In this document: piece by piece, positions 59,288 through 64,000 of the stretch
How positions within the stretch are numbered: position 1 is the stretch's first letter
Layout: the number at the start of each line of letters is the position of its first letter
From: Polyangiaceae bacterium
GTDB lineage: Bacteria; Myxococcota_A; Polyangia; Polyangiales; Polyangiaceae
Assembly: GCA_041389725.1 (NCBI GenBank)
Contig: JAWKRG010000005.1
Coordinates: 372,001 to 436,000 of the forward strand
Length of the DNA: 64,000 nt
Direction: 5' to 3'
Made by a program: the position numbers and the translations under genes
The notes under the pieces: model-generated
The model's database searches: none
What the model was told of the DNA's origin: nothing
Seen by the model: the letters and a program-made list of their open reading frames with translations, nothing else

Positions 59288-59569
59288 CTACTGGTCCTGC
59301 GAGCCGTCGCTAGAGTTGGCGTCAGTCGAGGTCTCGGCGTCGTCCACGGAGCTGTCGGACACCGCGCCACCACTGCCGCCGGTTGCGGCGTCGGACAGTA
59401 CACCACCACTGCCGCCGGTTGCGGCGTCGGACAGCGCGCCGCTGTCTCCCACCGGTGACAAGCAAGCTTGCGGCTCGCTATCGCTACCGCTGCACGCCGT
59501 TGCCCCAAGCGCCGCCAGAGCCGCCGCGACGAAGCGAGCGCGTCTGGCAAGGATGATTTCGCGCGACAT
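59288..59569 (-). CDS. Small Gly/Asp-rich lipoprotein
   Basis: 93 residues from ATG 59569, with GGAGGG five bases upstream. Signal peptide RFVAAALAALGATACSG with lipobox. The rest is low-complexity: two identical SDAATGGSGG units and an Asp/Ser/Thr-rich end (SDSSVDDAETSTD). No folded domain is evident; possibly a surface spacer or a gene reduced to its linker. Confidence 0.65.
   Translation of the reverse strand: MSREIILARRARFVAAALAALGATACSGSDSEPQACLSPVGDSGALSDAATGGSGGVLSDAATGGSGGAVSDSSVDDAETSTDANSSDGSQDQ
59367..59434. repeat. 36-bp in-frame tandem repeat, two units
   Basis: A 32-base stretch at 59367-59398 recurs exactly at 59403-59434, encoding two copies of a LSDAATGGSGG-type unit in the small lipoprotein. 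Confidence 0.9.
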
Positions 59570-59605
59570 GATTCCCTCCACGTGAAGGCGCTGACCGCCG
59601 TCCAC

Positions 59606-59636
59606 TCGAATACTCCTCGAGAAGGTCGAATACTCC
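59606..59636. promoter_or_regulatory. Paired direct repeat upstream of small lipoprotein gene
   Basis: TCGAATACTCC occurs at 59606-59616 and again at 59626-59636, exactly 20 bp apart (two helix turns), 37-67 bp upstream of the start at 59569. A regulator bound as a dimer or tandem is a reasonable reading. Confidence 0.45.
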
Positions 59637-59674
59637 CCGAAGAGTAGCACCGCCCGGACAAGGGGCGAACCTGG

Positions 59675-60049
59675 CTAGCCGTCCAAGCACATCAGTTCGA
59701 CGCCCAGCGTGTAACCAGTGGGAGCGTCGAGGATGCCGGTGACAATCGCGTCCACCACTCGAGCGACGACCTTGGGCGTGAGTTCGTCGACCCCAGCGAG
59801 TGTCGCGTACCGCCGTGGTTCCCAGACCAAGAGCTCGAGGACGTCAGCTCCCTCTACTTCGAGTGCTGTGAGCCACTGGGAGGGATCTACTTCGAACGGG
59901 TAGCTGAAGTTGATCTCGTGTCGGGTCACCTGTACCCAGACCGCATCGTCGCCATTGATGGTGAAAGTGGCGCACCAAGCTTCGTCTGCGGCAGCAGAGG
60001 CAACCTCGAGGATGGCTGGCGCAAGCTCTGCGATCTGATCTGCACCCAC
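59675..60049 (-). CDS. Conserved protein of unknown function
   Basis: 124 residues from GTG 60049. Reads MGADQIAELAPAILEVASAA, AVWVQVTRHEINFSYPFEVD, TALEVEGADVLELLVWEPRR, and YATLAGVDELTPKVVARVVD. Acidic alpha/beta fold, no signal peptide, no Cys motif. No family recognised. Possibly an immunity- or effector-type small domain. Confidence 0.75.
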   Translation of the reverse strand: MGADQIAELAPAILEVASAAADEAWCATFTINGDDAVWVQVTRHEINFSYPFEVDPSQWLTALEVEGADVLELLVWEPRRYATLAGVDELTPKVVARVVDAIVTGILDAPTGYTLGVELMCLDG

Positions 60050-60109
60050 GAACGCTCACGGTAGCCAGCCCGCGCGTCGGTAGCCAGCAAATCGCCACGC
60101 GCCATGGCT

Positions 60110-60565
60110 CTAGGCGCTGCCTGCCTTTCCAGCCGAGACCGCCGCAGCCAGCCCCGCCATGAACACCACCTCGATCTTCACGCCGTCTGGGCCCAGAAAG
60201 TAGACGGCGTAGTAGCCCTGATGAGCGAAGGGGAACTCGCCAGGGCCGTCGAGGATGGTTGCCCCGAGGCCTGCGACGAGTCGGCAGATGTCGTCCACCG
60301 CATGTTTGGACGAAACGTTGAACGCCAAGTGGTGCAGCCCCGGCTCATAGATCTCGAAAGCATGTTGTTTGGATGCCTGCCAAAGGTTCACGGCCGTTCC
60401 ATGGCTCTCGTGTACGTTGACGGTCAACCGAGAACCACCATAGGGCATGACAGGGCCTACCGTGTAGCCGAGCGCCTCGAGCAAGGGCGTGTAGAACTTC
60501 ATCGCAGCGTCGAGGTCGCTGACTGTCAGCGCTACATGATTGATGGTGCCGTTTAGATCCGCCAT
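60110..60565 (-). CDS. VOC/glyoxalase-family protein
   Basis: 151 residues from ATG 60565. NHVALTVSDLDAAMKFYTPL is the first VOC module with a metal-site His; GLHHLAFNVSSKHAVDDICR opens the second; the late part reads YYAVYFLGPDGVKIEVVFMA with a Glu metal ligand. VOC enzymes use a bound metal on lactoylglutathione, aromatic rings or antibiotics; the substrate here is unknown. Cytoplasmic. Confidence 0.9.
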   Translation of the reverse strand: MADLNGTINHVALTVSDLDAAMKFYTPLLEALGYTVGPVMPYGGSRLTVNVHESHGTAVNLWQASKQHAFEIYEPGLHHLAFNVSSKHAVDDICRLVAGLGATILDGPGEFPFAHQGYYAVYFLGPDGVKIEVVFMAGLAAAVSAGKAGSA

Positions 60566-60835
60566 GGCGTTGGAGTCTACGCGATCCCAACACCTGCCCA
60601 TCCTTCGGGTGTAGGTGACCCGGGGGGGTTGGGGGGCTCGCAGCCCCATGATGCTACTCAGCCGGGTTACGTTTCCGCCAACATGCTCTGCGAACTTGCC
60701 GCGACTGGCACCGACGCCGTCGGCTCCTGCGTGGCCATCAACTGAAAGCGACATACGAGTCCCCACCAGGACGCTTCACTTTTTGTGATCACTTTCGCTC
60801 TCGGATTGCGCGTTGCTCATGAAGGGAGCATGCGT

Positions 60836-63544
60836 ATGAAGCGAAGACTCGAAGGATCTCTGACACTTGCGCTGGTTTTGGCCGGCACGGTTGCCGTGGG
60901 CTGCGGAGGGGGCAGCGGCGGAAACGGGGGCGGCGGCGGAAGCGGTGGCAGCGCAAGCAGTGGAGGCAGCGGAGCCGGCTCTGGTTTGACGGCTGGTACC
61001 TGCGGCTCCAGTCAAGAGCAGGCGTTGGCATGTCTGGGCGTCGAGCTTTCGACGGACCCACGAGTCGACTTGGAGGGAACTCCGTTGCCCGAAAGCTATG
61101 CGCCCCTGGGTGCAACTCGGGCCGTGGGCGTGAGCCAAGAAGTCTTCATGGCTGGAATGCAGCTGGCACCCATGAATCCCCTCGGCACGCCCGAGGTGAT
61201 GAGCAACTACGCTGCACTGTTGCAGTTGAGTGACGACGACACTGGCGCAGTGGCGCCTGGGATCCTGGAGACGACGCCGCCGGGTGCGATCTGGGAAGGC
61301 GACACATTCACCCAGCCGTCCAGCAACGGTGGGACCGGAGCGCAGAGCAGTCGCACCGCGGTTGCCATCGACCCGGATGGCGACGGCATCGACGAGGTCG
61401 TCGTGCTTTACCTGGACCATCAAAACCCGTCCAACGATGGAATCGTGTTCGCGGCATCGCCGAAGGGCGGCGCTCCCACCAAGGTCGCCACGGCGCCGGG
61501 CGCACAGGACGTAGCCGCAGCGCGCGGTGACTTCGACGGCGACGGCAAAGACGAGATCGCCCTGGGCATCTCCGGTTCCGACAGCGCGTCCGTCGTGATC
61601 CTGCGACTCGGGGCGGACGGAGTCCTCAACCCGGTCGCCGGGAGCGAGAAGACCTTTGCCAAGACGCTGCCGACGGGCACGCTGTCGCTGGAGCTGGCAG
61701 CGGGCAACATCGACCGCGATCTGGGCGATGAGTTGGTCATTGTCCTCAACCAAATGGACTTGCCGGCGCGCAGCGGCGTCTCGAGCTACTGGGTGATCGA
61801 CGACGAGACGTCCGCCTTCGCAGAGCTGAAGAAGAACGCGCTGATCAACGTGGTGGACGGCGGCAGCTTCCAGGCAGAAGTGGCCGACGTCGCCATCGGC
61901 GACGTGGACGCCGACGGCAAGGGCGAGATCCTACTTGGCGGAGTCGAAAAGCTCCTGGAGCAGTCCTGCGTGCCAACTCGACATCTCTACCTGGCGCTCG
62001 ACGACGCAGCGGACGCGCCGGAGCCCCTGGGCGTCATCGGTCAAGCTGCGGCGGAGATCCAGTATGTGGCCAAGAGCGGCTGCAGCGAGGTCAGCTCCAA
62101 GCTACTCACGCGCCATGCCTTCGTGAACACGCTGGATGTAGACGGCGACGGCGTCGATGAAGTCCAAGTCAACCTGCGGGTCTTCGACGACTTTCGCGCT
62201 GGCGCGTTCAAGGAGCTGTACGCATTGGACCCTGCGGTGCTGGCAGGCGCGAATGGGCTTGGTGGCGGCATCTTGACGCCCGATTCGACCGCGATGGAGA
62301 CCGCCGACATCAATGGCGACGGCCGCGAGGACATCATCGTGTTCGCGCAGCATCGTTCGGAAATCGTGGTCTGGGGGCTGGAGGGACCAGCCGTCGACTC
62401 GGCAACCTTCAAGCAAATGACGCGCATCGACACAAAGAAGTACAACTTCCAGAGCCGTGTCTTTCCCTTGATCGTCCCTGCCAACGTCGACACGGACGGC
62501 GTCGTGCTCAAGTACAGCGCGCCTGAGTACAAGTTCGTGTTCACCGAGCCGGTAGTGATCGCCGCTCTGGCCGCGGCCCCCTGCAAAGAGGGAATCGGTC
62601 AGAACACGGCTGCCTGCACTACTGCCTACGGGCAGACTCAGGCCACCACCGGCGGCGGCCAAGCGTCCGTGACCGTGACCGCGAGCACCTTCGTGTCCTT
62701 CGAGACCAAGCTTCCGCTGACGGAGATCGGCGTGGAGGGCAAGGAAACCCTGACCACCAGCGCCAGCTTTTCCGCAGGCAAGAGCTACGCCCTGGAGGAA
62801 ACGGTGGAGTACACGACCGGTCCCCTGGAGGACACGGTGATCTTCACCACGCTGCCCGTCGATCAGTACCAGTACACGGTGGTCTCTCATCCCGACCCGA
62901 CCAAGGTTGGCCAGCGCGTGGTCGTCAACTTGCCGCGAACGCCCATCACGCTGCAGGTGGAGCGCGGCTTCTACAATCGCAGCGTCGTGCCAGGCAGTCC
63001 GCTGATCGACGAAAGCATCTTCCTGCACAAGGTGGGAGACATCGACAGCTATCCCACTGAGGCGAGTGCCGACGCGCTGATCAATACCGGTGGGCTCGGG
63101 CACCTGGGTCCGGCCGGCGAGCTAATCGACGCTGCAGGCAACGAGCTCGGACCGCTCGCGGAGAAGCTGCTCGGACGCGGGCTCAAGACCAGCAAAGCCA
63201 TCACCGTGGGCCAAGGCACGGGGCAAACGTCGACGGAGATCAGCTTCACGGATGCCACGGACTATGCAGCCGGCCTCGAGATTGGCTACGAGGCAGAGCT
63301 CGCCGTGACCGGTGGTGGTGCGGGCGTCAAAGGCGCAGTGGGCGGCAGCCTGGGCGGCAGCGTAGGCGCCATGCTGTCCTGGGGTAGCTCGACCTCGACG
63401 GTGTATCGCGGCAGCATCGGCAGCATCAGCGAGGCGGGATTCTCCGAGAACGTCTACAGCGCTGGCTTGTTCACCTACATTTACAACTACGGCAACAAAG
63501 ACCTGCCGCAGTTCGAAGTGGTGAACTACTGGGTCGAAAAGTAG
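60836..63544 (+). CDS. Large FG-GAP/Ca-binding lipoprotein with Gly/Thr-rich C-terminal beta region
   Basis: 902 residues from ATG 60836, with GGGAG seven bases upstream; ATG 60830 is in frame. Signal peptide LTLALVLAGTVAVGCGG with lipobox, then a Gly/Ser linker. At least five FG-GAP/Ca-binding loops (DPDGDGIDEVV, DFDGDGKDEIAL, DVDADGKGEIL, DVDGDGVDEVQV, DINGDGREDIIVF) make up an integrin-like propeller over residues 170-560. From about 600 the chain is Thr/Ser/Gly-rich and beta-type, ending with GGGAGVKGAVGGSLGGSVGA and YSAGLFTYIYNYG. The tail alternates small polar and hydrophobic residues, as pore-forming or adhesive beta-hairpins do; that is inference. A strong terminator follows. Confidence 0.87.
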   Translation: MKRRLEGSLTLALVLAGTVAVGCGGGSGGNGGGGGSGGSASSGGSGAGSGLTAGTCGSSQEQALACLGVELSTDPRVDLEGTPLPESYAPLGATRAVGVSQEVFMAGMQLAPMNPLGTPEVMSNYAALLQLSDDDTGAVAPGILETTPPGAIWEGDTFTQPSSNGGTGAQSSRTAVAIDPDGDGIDEVVVLYLDHQNPSNDGIVFAASPKGGAPTKVATAPGAQDVAAARGDFDGDGKDEIALGISGSDSASVVILRLGADGVLNPVAGSEKTFAKTLPTGTLSLELAAGNIDRDLGDELVIVLNQMDLPARSGVSSYWVIDDETSAFAELKKNALINVVDGGSFQAEVADVAIGDVDADGKGEILLGGVEKLLEQSCVPTRHLYLALDDAADAPEPLGVIGQAAAEIQYVAKSGCSEVSSKLLTRHAFVNTLDVDGDGVDEVQVNLRVFDDFRAGAFKELYALDPAVLAGANGLGGGILTPDSTAMETADINGDGREDIIVFAQHRSEIVVWGLEGPAVDSATFKQMTRIDTKKYNFQSRVFPLIVPANVDTDGVVLKYSAPEYKFVFTEPVVIAALAAAPCKEGIGQNTAACTTAYGQTQATTGGGQASVTVTASTFVSFETKLPLTEIGVEGKETLTTSASFSAGKSYALEETVEYTTGPLEDTVIFTTLPVDQYQYTVVSHPDPTKVGQRVVVNLPRTPITLQVERGFYNRSVVPGSPLIDESIFLHKVGDIDSYPTEASADALINTGGLGHLGPAGELIDAAGNELGPLAEKLLGRGLKTSKAITVGQGTGQTSTEISFTDATDYAAGLEIGYEAELAVTGGGAGVKGAVGGSLGGSVGAMLSWGSSTSTVYRGSIGSISEAGFSENVYSAGLFTYIYNYGNKDLPQFEVVNYWVEK

Positions 63545-63558
63545 CTTTCACGCAGCGC

Positions 63559-63595
63559 AAGAGCGGCGTGCGCCCTAGTAGCGCACGTCGCTCTT
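63559..63595. terminator. Bidirectional terminator
   Basis: A 15-base stem (AAGAGCGGCGTGCGC with GCGCACGTCGCTCTT, one G-U pair) and a 7-base loop lie in the gap between two converging genes, 15 bp past the stop of the FG-GAP gene. The best intrinsic-type hairpin in the window, though the following T-run is weak. Confidence 0.75.
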
Positions 63596-63598
63596 CTG

Positions 63599-64000
63599 TC
63601 ATTTGGCGGAGGATGCAGGGAGTGACGACCTGCTTGCTGCCGCGTCGGCTGACGAAGCACTCGCGGCCGGTACGCGCCTGGTCGACGCAGCAAAAGCCAA
63701 GCCCGTGAGTACGGCGACGATCAGCGAAGCAACGATGACTGCAAAGGCCAGGCGACTCCGGTCGCTGCGCGGAGGGCGCACCGCGTCGGGCAGCGGCGCT
63801 TCCACGTGCATCGGCATCGTCCTTCCCAGAAGCGGCGATGTCGCGGGCATCGGCTGGGTAGCCTCCAGTTCGGCATTCATGGGCAGCGTTGCGCCCAAGG
63901 CCGAACGCACGGTGTGGGGGGCCGCGGTCGTGGTGCGCAGTTGCTCGAGTGCGGCTTCGATGGGTGGCTGGCTGGCCCTGGCAGCTGCAACGCCAACGGT
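63599..64000 (-). CDS. C-terminal part of a membrane-anchored protein (5' end outside window)
   Basis: The minus-strand frame is open to the window edge; 133 residues are seen. It reads ASQPPIEAALEQLRTTTAAP, then a low-complexity stretch of Pro, Met, Ala and Thr, a membrane segment (LAFAVIVASLIVAVLTGLAF) about 45 residues before the end, and a Ser/Ala-rich end (AASRSSLPASSAK). Such Pro/Ala-rich chains followed by one helix close many myxobacterial Ser/Thr kinases and zinc-ribbon sensor proteins, so it could be the tail of one; no domain is visible here. Confidence 0.72.
   Translation of the reverse strand, partial: TVGVAAARASQPPIEAALEQLRTTTAAPHTVRSALGATLPMNAELEATQPMPATSPLLGRTMPMHVEAPLPDAVRPPRSDRSRLAFAVIVASLIVAVLTGLAFAASTRRVPAASASSADAAASRSSLPASSAK

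Noticed and set aside
60621..60647. G-run with GGGGCT/AGCCCC hairpin
   Set aside because: Could be a G-quadruplex or terminator, but it has no T-run and lies between the starts of two divergent genes, where no transcript is expected to end. Left as a curiosity.
60662..60749. Plus-strand frame reading PGYVSANMLCELAATG...CVAIN and a stop
   Set aside because: About 28 protein-like codons without a start or upstream partner; too short to call a gene remnant.
1..64000. CRISPR arrays, insertion sequences, prophage, rRNA and tRNA genes
   Set aside because: Looked for regular spaced repeats, transposase or integrase motifs and RNA folds; none found. The tandem repeats seen are contiguous and mostly coding.

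Overview
The window is high-GC DNA, almost fully coding on both strands, and looks chromosomal and of myxobacterial (Polyangiales/Sorangiineae-like) origin. That inference rests on about two dozen predicted lipoproteins with Gly/Ser/Ala-rich linkers behind the lipidated Cys, a DUF2378-type protein of the kind described from Myxococcus, a Ser/Thr kinase fused to WD40 and TPR repeats, frequent GTG starts and many GTGA start/stop overlaps. No rRNA, tRNA, insertion sequence, prophage, integrase or CRISPR array was seen. Both edges cut through genes: a dienelactone hydrolase-family gene on the left and a C-terminally membrane-anchored protein on the right.

Layout. 1-6580 (minus strand): hydrolase, exported helical-repeat protein coupled to a DUF3142-like membrane protein, zinc-ribbon protein, a nucleotidyltransferase with a Lys/Arg repeat tail and its small overlapping partner, and an ADP-ribosylglycohydrolase. 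6644-15121: large lipoproteins (hydrolase fold, beta-propeller, ferritin-like) and a DUF1801 protein with a histone-H1-like tail. 15296-20286: an HxlR regulator divergent from an ABM-truncated-hemoglobin fusion, an SRPBCC protein, an AbiEii-like nucleotidyltransferase pair, a GFA/CENP-V enzyme, cysK with a probable Cys-containing leader peptide, and a YdeI-family protein. 20389-29722: a lipoprotein with a repeat-built signal peptide, the kinase-WD40-TPR protein, a run of small lipoproteins, and a three-gene operon ending in a half-size TolQ/ExbB-like protein. 29744-41330: conserved hypothetical protein, sodium:solute symporter, DUF2378 protein, kelch lipoprotein, alpha/beta hydrolase, lipoproteins, thioredoxin and an AAA/DUF4143 ATPase. 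41420-46731: membrane protein, then a four-gene operon with two V4R-like proteins, divergent from a cysteine-desulfurase-family enzyme. 46810-64000: lipoproteins, a LytS/LytTR two-component system, glycyl-tRNA synthetase, GT-C-like glycosyltransferase, PhnD-like binding protein, VOC protein and a large FG-GAP lipoprotein.

Function. Most of the window encodes cell-surface lipoproteins of unknown role between small housekeeping and regulatory units. The clearest multi-gene units are the V4R operon (42629-44287), the LytS/LytTR system (48767-50511), the two nucleotidyltransferase pairs (4588-5584 and 17010-17977), and the operon at 25085-26601. Short in-frame tandem duplications of 15-36 bp recur in coding sequence, and several broken genes are visible: a VOC-protein remnant, a lipoprotein-family remnant, and a lipoprotein with an amber codon inside its signal peptide. 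Family assignments come from reading the sequence; none was checked against a database.
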